This document shows, one piece after another, positions 33,971 through 42,653 of a stretch of DNA of 64,000 bases. The first letter of the stretch is position 1; every line of letters begins with the position of its first letter. The notes below the pieces were generated by a model. That model did not search any database, was not told the origin of the DNA, and saw only the letters and a list, made by a program, of their open reading frames with translations. The translations under genes were made by a program, and so were the position numbers. Source of the DNA: Natribaculum luteum (GTDB lineage Archaea > Halobacteriota > Halobacteria > Halobacteriales > Natrialbaceae); assembly GCF_023008545.1 (NCBI RefSeq), contig NZ_CP095397.1, forward strand, positions 744,001-808,000, in the 5' to 3' direction.

Positions 33971-34900
33971 CTAGAGTATTAGATTGAAGAGCAATCCAAT
34001 GATCAAGATACCTGTTGCCAATGTCGTCGCGTATGCCGCGATCAGTTCCTTCTTCATCACTTTGTTCAGGATCATGAACTGTGGGAACGAGAGTGCAGCA
34101 ACCGACATCATGAACGCCAGGCCCGTCCCAACCGGTAGTCCTTTCCCGATCAGCGATTCGACGACCGGTATGACACCGAGGATGTCGGTATACATCGGGA
34201 CACCGACGGCGACCGCGCCGAAGACGCCGAGCGGCCCCGACAGGTACTGTGTCACCAGTTCGCCGGGCAGGTAGCCGTGGATAGCTGCACCCGCTCCGAC
34301 GCCGACGATAACGTATGGCACGATTTCGACGATGATGTCTTTTGCCTCGACGTACGCCTCTCTGGCACGCTCTCTTCTCGAGGGTTCATCGATTTCGACA
34401 TCCGAGTCGCCGAAATTGAACTCCTCGATGTATCTGTCGAAGCCCAGTTTATTGAGCGTGTAACCGCTGGACATCCCGATCACGATCCCGCTCACCGCAT
34501 ACAGGGCTGTCAGTTTGAATCCGACGACGCCCGGCAACACGACGAGCGCAGCCTCGTTGATCATCGGCGAGACGGCGAGGAACGTGATCGTGACCCCGAA
34601 CGGGATTCCCGCACCGACCATTCCGAGGAATATCGGGATCGTCGAACAGGAGCAAAACGGGGAGACGATTCCGAGCAACGCAGCGAGTGCGTACCCCGTT
34701 ATTGCTCGCTTCCCTTGGAGATAGTCCCGGATCTTCTCCGGCGGAAAGTACGTTCGGAGGTACGTCACGCCGAAAATCACGACGATGAGTATCGAGAGGA
34801 TCTTCAGCGTGTCGTAGATCCAGAAATGAGCCGCCGCTCTCAGCGACCCCGTGAGTCCGAGAGCCTCGACTACGTATGTGGCTATCTGTTGAAAAACCAT
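33971..34900 (-). CDS. COG0701-type permease (ArsP/DUF318 family)
   Basis: 309 residues with about eight membrane segments. The signature SPFCSCSTIPIFLGMVGAG at about residue 80 carries the Cys pair typical of this permease family, and a second half repeats the pattern with PMYTDILGVIPVVESLIGKG. A charged central loop (DEPSRRERAREAYVEAKD) separates the halves. Known relatives export organoarsenicals (ArsP) or other metal complexes. The gene follows a thioredoxin-like gene with a 6-nt gap. The substrate here is probably a thiol-bound metalloid, by context. Confidence 0.8.
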   Translation of the reverse strand: MVFQQIATYVVEALGLTGSLRAAAHFWIYDTLKILSILIVVIFGVTYLRTYFPPEKIRDYLQGKRAITGYALAALLGIVSPFCSCSTIPIFLGMVGAGIPFGVTITFLAVSPMINEAALVVLPGVVGFKLTALYAVSGIVIGMSSGYTLNKLGFDRYIEEFNFGDSDVEIDEPSRRERAREAYVEAKDIIVEIVPYVIVGVGAGAAIHGYLPGELVTQYLSGPLGVFGAVAVGVPMYTDILGVIPVVESLIGKGLPVGTGLAFMMSVAALSFPQFMILNKVMKKELIAAYATTLATGILIIGLLFNLIL

Positions 34901-34906
34901 GGGTTC

Positions 34907-35149
34907 TTACAACCGGTCCTCGATGAGCTCCTGTAACTCGTCTTCAGACGGATTCGACCCGTTGAAGACCATTTCGCCGTCGATCTCGAAGCCTGGCGTG
35001 GACATAATGCCTTTCTCCGCCAGCTTCGCCATGTCCCCTTCCTTCTCTACGTCCGCGTCGAATCCGTTTTCGTCGACGACGTTCTGAGCTTTCTCTTTGA
35101 GTTGTGAGCAGTTGCTGCAACCGTCCGGTCCGTAAACGGTGATTTTCAT
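34907..35149 (-). CDS. Small thioredoxin-like redox protein
   Basis: 80 residues with the redox motif YGPDGCSNCSQL (CxxC) at the first strand, then EKEGDMAKLAEKGIMSTPGF with the cis-Pro of thioredoxin folds, and a final helix DELQELIEDRL. Its size matches MTH895/TM0996-type mini-thioredoxins, which regularly sit next to COG0701 permeases. It may reduce or deliver a thiol-bound metalloid to the permease. Start overlaps the stop of the 37-residue ORF (ATGA), so the three genes 35259-33971 form one operon. Confidence 0.8.
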   Translation of the reverse strand: MKITVYGPDGCSNCSQLKEKAQNVVDENGFDADVEKEGDMAKLAEKGIMSTPGFEIDGEMVFNGSNPSEDELQELIEDRL

Positions 35150-35259
35150 AGGTCACCTCCGGTTTTTTCGATTTCGCCGTTCCAACGCCGGGAGTTATCT
35201 GCCGTCAAATCGGTTCCATCCTGTGCGTCCACGGTCTTGTTGACCATTGGATCTGCCAT
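35146..35259 (-). CDS. 37-residue ORF coupled to the thioredoxin-like gene
   Basis: It encodes MADPMVNKTVDAQDGTDL followed by TADNSRRWNGEIEKTGG. The stop overlaps the next ATG by 4 nt. A TTTTATCGA box lies about 35 nt upstream (35293-35302) and fits an archaeal TATA element. It is similar in the first 12 residues to the 38-residue ORF before arsR. It has no cysteine, unlike that paralogue. Role unknown; it may be a leader-type or regulatory peptide. Confidence 0.5.
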   Translation of the reverse strand: MADPMVNKTVDAQDGTDLTADNSRRWNGEIEKTGGDL

Positions 35260-35615
35260 ACATATCGATAAAGTCCGGTGCGGTATTAGTACGTTTCGAT
35301 AAAACTCGATTTGTTCGTGCGAACCTCACTCAGAGGTAGTCCTCGAGAGGGGGTATATTACCAGTTTGGAAAAGACAAATATTGTGGATGGCTGGCTTGT
35401 TCGACAGAATAAGAGGTGATACATCCGGTGAACGCAAGTATACATCTGACTCGATCGGGTTCAGATCGGGTGCGACTGGACTCAAGTCGAGTGTCGGATA
35501 AATCGGGAACCTTCGATATGAGATCAATTCAGTCTACACAGGACGACTCACTTCGATACACTGTTTCTCGGATAACATTTAGCTATCCCACGAGAACCGT
35601 TCGAGAACGAAATCC
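35260..35615. other. Intergenic region with promoter of the permease operon
   Basis: Near 35270-35302 the minus strand has TTTATCGA twice, 30 nt apart, the outer one a likely TATA box. The remaining 300 nt hold no ORF with recognisable protein and no clear repeat family. Confidence 0.4.
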
Positions 35616-36038
35616 TCACTCGATTGCCGCAACCGCGTCAAGCTGAACGCTGGCACCACCAAGTAACTCCGAAACACCGACAACGGCCCGCGCTGGGAGC
35701 TGCTCACCGAATGCCTCGCGATAGACCTCGTTAACCGCGTCGTACTGCTCAAGGTCGGTGAGATACACCGTCACCTTGAGCACGTCTTCGAGCGTTCGGC
35801 CCTGTTCTTCGAGTGCCGTCTCGAGGTTCGAGAGCGCGCGGTTCATCTGTGCCGCCGCTGGCTGATCGCCGTCGACCACACCGTCCTCAGTTGGAAGTTG
35901 CCCCTCCAGAAACAGGAGGTCAGAACTCCCAGTTTTCGTGCCGTAGCCGCCGGTGAACGCCGTCCCGGCACGCTGTTTGCGACTCGAGACGCTTGCACGA
36001 GACGGCAACTGATGCTGATTGATGTTTGACTGTTGCAT
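35616..36038 (-). CDS. RidA/YjgF-family protein
   Basis: 140 residues. The core from about residue 40 has LFLEGQLPTEDGVVDGDQPA, an ALEEQGRTLEDVLKVTVYLT stretch with the conserved helix and strand, then AFGEQLPARAVVGVSELLGG where the Arg (PARAV) binds the imine substrate's carboxylate, and a closing beta strand. RidA proteins hydrolyse reactive enamine/imine intermediates. The 38-residue N-terminal extension is unusual. The gene diverges from arsR-acr3 over 147 bp that hold a CTCAATTGA half-site next to its start, so it may be under ArsR control. A TATA-like CTATAAG lies at 36060-36066. Confidence 0.8.
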   Translation of the reverse strand: MQQSNINQHQLPSRASVSSRKQRAGTAFTGGYGTKTGSSDLLFLEGQLPTEDGVVDGDQPAAAQMNRALSNLETALEEQGRTLEDVLKVTVYLTDLEQYDAVNEVYREAFGEQLPARAVVGVSELLGGASVQLDAVAAIE

Positions 36039-36161
36039 ACCTCAATTGAAGAAATGCTCACTTATAGATTTGTTGGGCACTACGCCAAAGTCTACCATAC
36101 ACCTTAAATCAGCGGTTTAATCGAGTTTACCAGTTATCGTTCGGTATCGTTCGGAAGTATT

Positions 36162-36181
36162 AATTGAGTAGAGTCTCAATT
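36162..36181. promoter_or_regulatory. Probable ArsR operator
   Basis: AATTGAG-tagagt-CTCAATT is a perfect 7-bp inverted repeat just before the arsR2 ATG at 36186. A matching CTCAATTGA lies at 36041-36050 by the ridA start. ArsR-type repressors bind such palindromes over the promoter. Confidence 0.6.
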
Positions 36182-36185
36182 GAGG

Positions 36186-36587
36186 ATGATGTCAACAGCG
36201 ACCCAGCGTCTTCAGCGATATCTCGAGGGCGAACTCGAGGACTGTCGTCCCGAGGACGTCGATCAGCGACTCGACGAGCTCGATACGCTCGAGGCGGTGC
36301 TCTCGACCGAGCGGATTGACTCGGATCTCAACGTGCTAGCAGCGCTTGCGAACAAAACGCGGTACAAGCTCGTTCGGCTACTCGTCGCCGCTGACGGCGA
36401 GCTCTGTGTCTGTGAATTGAACGCAATGATCGATACGAGCGAGAGTGCCATCAGTCACGCACTCTCTGAGCTAACCGACGCCGGTCTGGTGACACGCCGG
36501 AAGGACGGGCGGTGGCGGAAGTATCGTGCCTCGAACAGCGCGGTTGCGATCCTGACGCTGTTGGACGGGATGATCACGGATGAGTAA
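36186..36587 (+). CDS. arsR: ArsR-family repressor 2
   Basis: 133 residues from the ATG at 36186 (ATG at 36189 also possible; the TTG at 36180 overlaps the operator). An acidic start (about 1-40) precedes the winged helix: LAALANKTRYKLVRLL, ELCVCELNAMIDTSESAISH (two Cys and the recognition helix), wing RRKDGRWRKYR. The ELCVCEL sequence is the classic As(III)-sensing site. The stop lies within the first codons of acr3 (8-nt overlap), so the two are coupled. Confidence 0.9.
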   Translation: MMSTATQRLQRYLEGELEDCRPEDVDQRLDELDTLEAVLSTERIDSDLNVLAALANKTRYKLVRLLVAADGELCVCELNAMIDTSESAISHALSELTDAGLVTRRKDGRWRKYRASNSAVAILTLLDGMITDE

Positions 36588-37746
36588 TACCGACGCGCAC
36601 GAACACGGCCCGAACTGTGGTTGCGAGAGCTGTGGCGATCCGCGGTCGATGGATTTTCTCGATAAGTATCTCACCGTCTGGATCTTCGGAGCGATGGCCA
36701 TCGGCGTGGGACTTGGTTTCGTCGCGCCGTCGGTCACACAGCCGATTCAAGAGTTCCACCTCGTCCAGATCGGTCTGATCGCGATGATGTATCCGCCGCT
36801 GGCGAAAGCGGACTACTCGCGGCTTCCAACCGTCTTTCGCAACTGGCGTGTCCTCGGATTGAGCCTCATTCAAAACTGGCTCATCGGTCCGACGCTGATG
36901 TTCGGACTCGCAGTCGTCTTCTTCAGTGGGCTCGTGCCCGGGCTTCCCGCACGCCCGGAGTACTTCCTCGGACTCGTCTTCATCGGGATGGCCCGGTGTA
37001 TCGCGATGGTGCTCGTCTGGAACGAACTCGCCGAGGGTTCGACCGAGTACGTGACTGGGCTGGTCGCCTTCAATAGTCTCTTCCAGATCGTCACCTATGG
37101 CGTCTACGTCTGGTTCTTCGGCCTGTTTCTCCCGCCGCTCCTTGGCATGGAGGCGCTCGTCGCCGGCATCGAGACGTTCAACGTAACGCCAGCGCAGGTG
37201 TTCAGAGCGATCGTCATTTTCCTCGGCATTCCCTTCGCCGGCGGCTTCCTTACCCGGTACATCGGAACGCGAACCAAAAGCGAGGAGTGGTACGAGGAGA
37301 CGTTTGTCCCGAAGATCGACCCGCTGACGCTGATTGCGTTGCTGTTTACCGTCATCGTGATGTTCGCGACTCAGGGCGAGGCCATCGTCGCATCGCCCGG
37401 TGATGTCCTCCTGATCGCCGTCCCGCTGACGATCTACTTCGTCGTCATGTTCCTCGTGAGTTTCGGGATGGGACGTGGCATCGGCGCGGACTACTCGACG
37501 ACGACCGCGATCGGGTTCACCGCCGCATCGAACAACTTCGAACTCGCAATCGCGGTTGCAGTCGCGGTGTTTGGCGTCGGTTCTGGCGTCGCTTTCACGA
37601 CCGTCGTCGGTCCGCTTATCGAGGTGCCGGTTCTACTCGCACTGGTCAACGTCGCACTGTACTTCCAGCGGCGCTTCGACTGGAGTGGTGCCACAACCGG
37701 ACAGCTCAACACACCTCCCTCCAATCCACCCGCGGAGGACGACTAA
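36580..37746 (+). CDS. acr3: Acr3-type arsenite efflux permease
   Basis: 388 residues with ten hydrophobic segments. Conserved Acr3 features are the PPLAKADYSRLP segment after TM2, the essential Cys in GMARCIAMVLVWNELAEG, and the glutamate in FTAASNNFELAIAVAVAVFG. The N-terminal cytosolic stretch HEHGPNCGCESCGDP adds three Cys and two His, a likely metal-handling extension absent from most bacterial Acr3. It exports As(OH)3 using the proton-motive force, perhaps helped by ArsA. It overlaps arsR2 and is followed after 9 nt by arsC, giving arsR-acr3-arsC. Confidence 0.95.
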   Translation: MSNTDAHEHGPNCGCESCGDPRSMDFLDKYLTVWIFGAMAIGVGLGFVAPSVTQPIQEFHLVQIGLIAMMYPPLAKADYSRLPTVFRNWRVLGLSLIQNWLIGPTLMFGLAVVFFSGLVPGLPARPEYFLGLVFIGMARCIAMVLVWNELAEGSTEYVTGLVAFNSLFQIVTYGVYVWFFGLFLPPLLGMEALVAGIETFNVTPAQVFRAIVIFLGIPFAGGFLTRYIGTRTKSEEWYEETFVPKIDPLTLIALLFTVIVMFATQGEAIVASPGDVLLIAVPLTIYFVVMFLVSFGMGRGIGADYSTTTAIGFTAASNNFELAIAVAVAVFGVGSGVAFTTVVGPLIEVPVLLALVNVALYFQRRFDWSGATTGQLNTPPSNPPAEDD

Positions 37747-37963
37747 CAACAAGACATGCCAATGGGATCACACACAGACACCCTTGACCCGCTCCGCCTT
37801 GCGTTCGTCTGCGTCGAAAACGCAGGTCGGAGCCAGATCGCTGCTGCCTTCGCCGAAACCCAAGTCCAGATCCGGAATCGAACCGACATCGAGGTCATCT
37901 CTGGTGGGACAGATCCCGCCGAAGCGATCTATCCGGCCGTCATAGAGGTGATGGGTGAAAAAG

Positions 37964-39094
37964 TGCTCTGTTGCAGCGTCGAATAGCACCAGTTTCAGCC
38001 TTGTTCTCGGCTGATTTCCGTGAGGCTTGTGGGGAATTGGACGCCGTCTTGCGATATGAGGTCGAAACGGCCGATCATACGGCAGTGTAAGAATCTTGCC
38101 AAACAGCACGTGGATAACCCTGACGAACCCGCTGCGCCGGACGGCGCCAGCGGGTTCGCCGAGTGGACTCAGATCGCGTTTATCCTCTTGCATGCGGAAC
38201 TCGACAAAGATTTCCGAGAGACTGAAGCATGGTTCAATGACTCCAGAGCCATCCGTGAAGAGCTTAACATCGACAAATCGCCGGATCACACCACGCTCTG
38301 TCGATGGGAGCAACAGGTCGACATGCGTGAACTCCGCAGCCTGCTCCGCCGCAGTGCGGAGCAGGCTGGCTGGTCGGGAACAGCAGCAATCGACGCCAGT
38401 GGCTTCCAGCGAGATCAAACCAGCTATCATTACCGGAATCGTGCTGGCTTCTCGTTTCACAAGCTGAAGACAACGATTTTGGTCGATACAGAGTCACTGG
38501 CGATCAAAGACGTTCATTTCACGACGAAGCGCAAGTGGGACGGACACATCGGCTTGCAGGTCTATCGGCGCAACGCCGAAGACCTGCAAGAGTTCCTTGC
38601 AGATGCGAACTATTCGTGGTCAGATCTCAGAGAGGAGTGTCGCGCTGGCGCGACACGACCGCTAATCAAACACAGGGAGCACAATGCGCTGAAGAAAGCG
38701 CATAACGCTCGGATGGACGAAGATCTGTACCATCAGCGGACACTGAGTGAGACTGCGTTCTCACTGCTGAAGGATGACGGTGAGAAGTTACGCTCTCGGA
38801 GCTGGCACGGCCAGTTCCGAGAGCTCACGCGCAAGTGTATCGTGCATAACCTATCGCAGGCGGCGAGTTAGGGCTCGCCGCCTGCTCTCTTTCTCTGGAC
38901 GTATCCGCCAGAGACATCGCCGTCATCCACGTACGGGTTCTCACAAAGTGACCTAATTCTGATGGTTGCAGAATCAACGAACTGTACTCCTCCCACATCA
39001 TCCAGATCTCAAAACAATCAGTACAGGAGTTCTAACGCCATCTGCCTGGATATCAAAATTTCAATACTGCCGCCGTCTTGCGTTCAACAGAGCA
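37964..39094 (+). mobile_element. IS5-family (ISH1 group) element in arsC
   Basis: 1131 bp bounded by TGCTCTGTTG and its inverse CAACAGAGCA. TGAAAAAG is repeated at 37956-37963 and 39095-39102 (8 bp, right for the ISH1 group). Confidence 0.9.
38056..38871 (+). CDS. IS5-family transposase (in arsC)
   Basis: 271 residues from the ATG at 38056, the start that matches its relatives at 58411 and 57110. DDE residues appear in TAAIDASGFQRDQTSYHY, FLADANYSWSDLREEC and the C-terminal SETAFSLLKDDGEKLRSRSW. It looks intact. Confidence 0.85.
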   Translation: MRSKRPIIRQCKNLAKQHVDNPDEPAAPDGASGFAEWTQIAFILLHAELDKDFRETEAWFNDSRAIREELNIDKSPDHTTLCRWEQQVDMRELRSLLRRSAEQAGWSGTAAIDASGFQRDQTSYHYRNRAGFSFHKLKTTILVDTESLAIKDVHFTTKRKWDGHIGLQVYRRNAEDLQEFLADANYSWSDLREECRAGATRPLIKHREHNALKKAHNARMDEDLYHQRTLSETAFSLLKDDGEKLRSRSWHGQFRELTRKCIVHNLSQAAS

Positions 39095-39363
39095 TGAAAA
39101 AGGCTACAACATGTCCGAACAGTCACCGACACAGATCACCCGTGACACGCTCGAGAAGTGTGACGTCGTAGCGTTGATGGGCTGTGCACTATCGGTTGAG
39201 GACGTGCCACCGGGGGTCGTCGTTCGTGACTGGGGGTTCGTCGACCCAGTAGACACCGATCTGGAGTCTGTCTGGGCAATCAGCACTGAAATCGAACAAC
39301 AGGTGATCGAACTTATCGACGATCTGCCAGATCAGGCGGAGCGTCGCGCACACTCTACTACAC

Positions 39364-39666
39364 ATGACTGAGAACATGGAAACTGACCCACTGAGAATTG
39401 CCTTCGTCTGCGTGCAGAACGCAGTTGGAATCGATATTTCGGGGCGGACGCCCCGGGAAGTCACGTTCGAGGAAACACAGGAGAGCGATTACGTCATCAC
39501 GATGGGTTGTTCAGCCGACGGTGTCTGTCCTGCCGGATGGGCTGGTGAGAACCGGGATTGGGAGCTTGACGATCCGGACGGGAAGTCAGCTGCTGAAGTT
39601 AGCCAGATCTGTGACGAGATCGAACGACGAGTGAACGACCTATTCGACGAGATCGAATCGGCGTAG
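39364..39666 (+). pseudogene. Second arsC with internal deletion through the active site
   Basis: 100 residues. It starts LRIAFVCVQNA, the beginning of the catalytic loop, and then jumps directly to GIDISGRTPREVTFEETQES, which normally comes about 50 residues later. The Arg of CX5R and the following helix are lost. The rest (VITMGCSADGVCPAGWAGEN, WELDDPDGKSAAEVSQICDE) is a normal C-terminal half. The frame is kept across the deletion, so a stable but inactive protein could be made. Coupled to the upstream arsC by overlap. Confidence 0.75.
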
Positions 39667-39804
39667 CAACCATCCCTACACCGATCGACATCTCGAGAGT
39701 ATCGATCTCAGCATCCACCTACCGTAGACGTGGATATAAAGCCATCCTGAACATATTATGATTCAGACTTGGGTAATGTCTTGCTCCCCGGTACAACAGG
39801 AGAG

Positions 39805-40735
39805 TGCTCTGTTGAATAGCGATCTAATCAGCCGATATCACTAGTTTAGAAGGATGAAGCCGAGGAATTCGGTTCTGTCCTATGGAACTCGATATCCTCG
39901 ACTTCGTTGAGCAGTGTCGTGACCTAGCTAAACAAGCGTTGGGGAAGCATGCGGGCGAGCCCGCCAGCGGCGGGTTCGCCCGCTGGGTCCACGTCGTTCT
40001 GCACTGCTTTCGGCTCGAAGAAGGCCACAGCTACCGTGAAACGCCGAATCGGCTGAAGTATATGACTGAGATTCGTGAAGCGCTCGGCTTAGATCGGGAC
40101 GATCTGCCGGACTACAGCACGATCTACAAATCATTCGACCGGCTGAAAATGTGGGTGTGGCGGGCGCTGCTGCGCGTTTCAGCGCAGCAGCACCCGCAAT
40201 CTGGACACGCCGCTCTCGACAGCACGTTTTTCGACCGCCGCCGTGCGTCGTCGTACTTCCGCCAGCGGTCGGGAAGTACCGTACAGACGCTGAAAGTGAC
40301 GACATTAACTGATGTGGAATCGCTTGCGGTTCTTGACGTTCACATCACAGCACGGTGGAAGCATGATACGAAGACCGGACCGCAGGTCGTCCGCCGAAAC
40401 GCGGACGACCTGCAGTCCGTCGCCGCCGACAATGGCTTCCAAGACTGGCACACCGAGTACGAAATCGCCGCATATGACGTTGAGTACCTCGTTCACTATC
40501 GTGGATCATCACCGAAAGCAGCTCTGAACAACGCGCTCAACCGGGCAAAAGGCTACTCTCAGCGGTGGATGGCCGAAACGTCGTACTCGACAACCAAGCG
40601 CTCGCTCGGCGACGCCGTGCGAGCGCTCGGCTGGTATCGGCAGTTCCGTGAAATTGTCTTGATGTTCGCTATCATTAACATAGAATCGCTGTGTGAACCG
40701 CTGTAACCGTGACTCAGCATCTATTCAACAGAGCA
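39805..40735 (+). mobile_element. IS5-family (ISH1 group) element, second type
   Basis: 931 bp with ends TGCTCTGTTGAATAG in inverted copies. CAGGAGAG is directly repeated at 39797-39804 and 40736-40743. Confidence 0.9.
39882..40706 (+). CDS. IS5-family transposase, second type
   Basis: 274 residues, distinct from the 271-residue type in arsC. Motifs: GHAALDSTFFDRRRASSYF (first Asp), VAADNGFQDWHTEYEI (second Asp) and RWMAETSYSTTKRSLGDAVR (Glu). Intact. It lies between the damaged second arsC and an ISH8 copy. Confidence 0.85.
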   Translation: MELDILDFVEQCRDLAKQALGKHAGEPASGGFARWVHVVLHCFRLEEGHSYRETPNRLKYMTEIREALGLDRDDLPDYSTIYKSFDRLKMWVWRALLRVSAQQHPQSGHAALDSTFFDRRRASSYFRQRSGSTVQTLKVTTLTDVESLAVLDVHITARWKHDTKTGPQVVRRNADDLQSVAADNGFQDWHTEYEIAAYDVEYLVHYRGSSPKAALNNALNRAKGYSQRWMAETSYSTTKRSLGDAVRALGWYRQFREIVLMFAIINIESLCEPL

Positions 40736-40949
40736 CAGGAGAGGACGATTGAGAGGCGGTCTGAAACAGTTCTTGATCGCCAATCCGTCCAGAACCACGC
40801 ATTACAGGCCCGCTAGACCTGCTTTAGTCTCAATTTCCAAATACACCCAGAAGTTGAGACTGATCTTCTCAATGCATACGGTTCCGGATTCAGATGGCCG
40901 CAGCGGCTCTGTCAAAATCCGAAGGGTCCTCTTCGGTCAGTGCAGCATC

Positions 40950-42352
40950 CATCCGTCTTTAGCTAAGCCAAGAACCGCATGACAGCGGCGGCTTATCGGA
41001 GTTGCTTTTCGGAAGGAATGAGGAGGTGACAGCTGTGCACACCGAAACCTCCTCACGTCACATTGAACGCCGTCTCACTAACCTCCTTCCCTCTGAAGCG
41101 CTCGAAGACCACGCCGATGCCGTCGGCGTGGTCGAGCGCGAGGGGAAGCTTCAGCTCCCGCCACTTGTCTGGTCGTTTGCGTTCGGCTTCGCCGCAGGCG
41201 AAAGCCGAACGCTTGCGGCCTTCAGACGTACCTACAACTCTACCGCTGACGAGTCACTTTCTCCGGGCGGCTTCTACCAGCGGTTGACTCCGACGCTCGC
41301 AGAGTACCTCCGCGACCTCGTCGAATACGGGTTCGACGAGGTCGCTGTCCCTCACACCGTCTCTGATGAGTTCGACCGGTTTCGAGACGTGATGATCGCT
41401 GATGGAACCGTCCTGCGGTTGCACGAGTTGCTCTCTGAAGCGTACAAAGCACGTCACGAGGAGCAGGCTGGAGCGAAGCTCCACCTGCTCCACAACGTCA
41501 CTGACCAGACAGTCGAACATTTCAACGTCACAGACGAGAAAACGCACGACAGCACGTTGTTTAACACAGGATCGTGGCTGGAAGGACGGCTAGCGATCTT
41601 CGACCTCGCCTATTTCAAGTACCGGCGGTTCGCGTTGATCGACGAGAACGACGGCTACTTCGTGAGCCGACTGAAAAAGAGCGCGAACCCGGTTGTAACG
41701 GAGGAATTACGGGAATGGCGCGGCCGCGCCATTCCCTTAGAAGGCGAGAAGATCTTCGACATCGTGGATGATCTCTCCCGGAAGTACATCGACGTGGAAG
41801 TCGAGGTCGAGTTTGACCGACGAGAGTACGCGGGCACGCAGTCACGTGATACGAAACGGTTCCGCGTCGTCGGCGTCCGCAACGAGGACGCCGACGACTA
41901 CCATCTGTACATCACGAACCTTTCTCGGGAAGAGTTTCTCCCGGCCGATCTAGCGACGATCTACCGATGTAGATGGGAAGTAGAGCTGTTGTTCCGTGAA
42001 CTGAAGACGCAGTACGAACTGGACGAGTTCGACACGACGAAGAAGCACATCGTAGAGATTCTGCTGTACGCAGCGTTGTTATCCTTGGTCGTGAGTCGTG
42101 ATTTACTCGGTCTGGTCATAGAGCACGCTGATGATGGGATCGTGTTTCCGCCGGAACGCTGGGCGGCGACCTTTCGGTCGCACGCCCAGCTCATCCTCCG
42201 CGAACTGAGAGAGTATCTCGCCTACTCACCGCCGCCACTGCTACAACGACTGATCGAAGACGCTCAGAAGATCCACAGGCAACGACCAATCCTGCAAGAA
42301 CAGCTCGCTACTACCATCCAACCGGCTGCTGAGGCTTAGCTAAAGACCAATG
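40950..42352 (+). mobile_element. ISH8-type IS4-family element, complete copy
   Basis: 1403 bp. Ends CATCCGTCTTTAGCTAAGCC and CATTGGTCTTTAGCTAAGCC (reversed). The 10-bp duplication GTGCAGCATC lies at 40940-40949 and 42353-42362. A second, inverted copy (44678-47523) is split. Confidence 0.9.
41002..42339 (+). CDS. ISH8-type transposase
   Basis: 445 residues (an in-frame GTG at 41026 may be the real start). The IS4-type core shows FRDVMIADGTVLRLHE (first Asp), RLAIFDLAYFKYRRF (second Asp, DLAYFKY being the Y-region marker) and CRWEVELLFRELKTQYELDE (the YREK-like Glu region). No lesion seen. The inverted second copy has the same sequence wherever compared. Confidence 0.9.
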   Translation: MLFGRNEEVTAVHTETSSRHIERRLTNLLPSEALEDHADAVGVVEREGKLQLPPLVWSFAFGFAAGESRTLAAFRRTYNSTADESLSPGGFYQRLTPTLAEYLRDLVEYGFDEVAVPHTVSDEFDRFRDVMIADGTVLRLHELLSEAYKARHEEQAGAKLHLLHNVTDQTVEHFNVTDEKTHDSTLFNTGSWLEGRLAIFDLAYFKYRRFALIDENDGYFVSRLKKSANPVVTEELREWRGRAIPLEGEKIFDIVDDLSRKYIDVEVEVEFDRREYAGTQSRDTKRFRVVGVRNEDADDYHLYITNLSREEFLPADLATIYRCRWEVELLFRELKTQYELDEFDTTKKHIVEILLYAALLSLVVSRDLLGLVIEHADDGIVFPPERWAATFRSHAQLILRELREYLAYSPPPLLQRLIEDAQKIHRQRPILQEQLATTIQPAAEA

Positions 42353-42375
42353 GTGCAGCATCTGTATTGACCACA

Positions 42376-42580
42376 ACCCAATCAGAATATATCACTTGCT
42401 GAGGATTCCAACAGAATCAGCTCAGCCGATGAGTCCTCGCTCGAGGTCTGCATGGAGGACAACATTTTCTGGACCGACATCCTGACGATCAACCCCGGAT
42501 TCGAGTTCAAAGTCGCCATCGTCAGCGACGTCCCCTTCTCGAGTCAGGGCTCGTCCGCCCCGGAGCTGTCGGAGTTCTGA
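42376..42580 (+). pseudogene. Orphan 3' end of an unidentified gene
   Basis: The plus strand is open without a start and reads ISSADESSLEVCMEDN, then FWTDILTINPGFEFKVAIVS, ending ELSEF with a stop at about 42580. Composition and codon use look coding. The 5' part was presumably lost before or with the ISH8 insertion to its left. No family is recognised. Confidence 0.35.
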
Positions 42581-42653
42581 TCCCGATACGTGGGGCGGAC
42601 GCGTCGCGGTGACGGGCTGCGACGCGCCCGCTCCGCCCTCCGTCGACGTCGGA

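Larger units (their letters stand above)
37756..39371 (+). pseudogene. arsC: arsC (LMW phosphatase-type arsenate reductase) split by an IS5 element
   Basis: 5' part 37756-37963: LRLAFVCVENAGRSQIAAAF holds the catalytic CX5R loop, then EVISGGTDPAEAIYP. 3' part from 39103: GYNMSEQSPTQITRDTLEKC, then VVALMGC and DWGFVDP (the late Asp region). Removing 37964-39094 plus one TGAAAAAG copy restores an open frame across EVMGEKGYNMSE, giving about 160 residues. So the gene was intact until the IS arrived. The 3' part has its own ATGs but no catalytic Cys. It reduces arsenate to arsenite in known systems; here it is inactive. Its stop overlaps the start of the next arsC-like gene. Confidence 0.85.
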
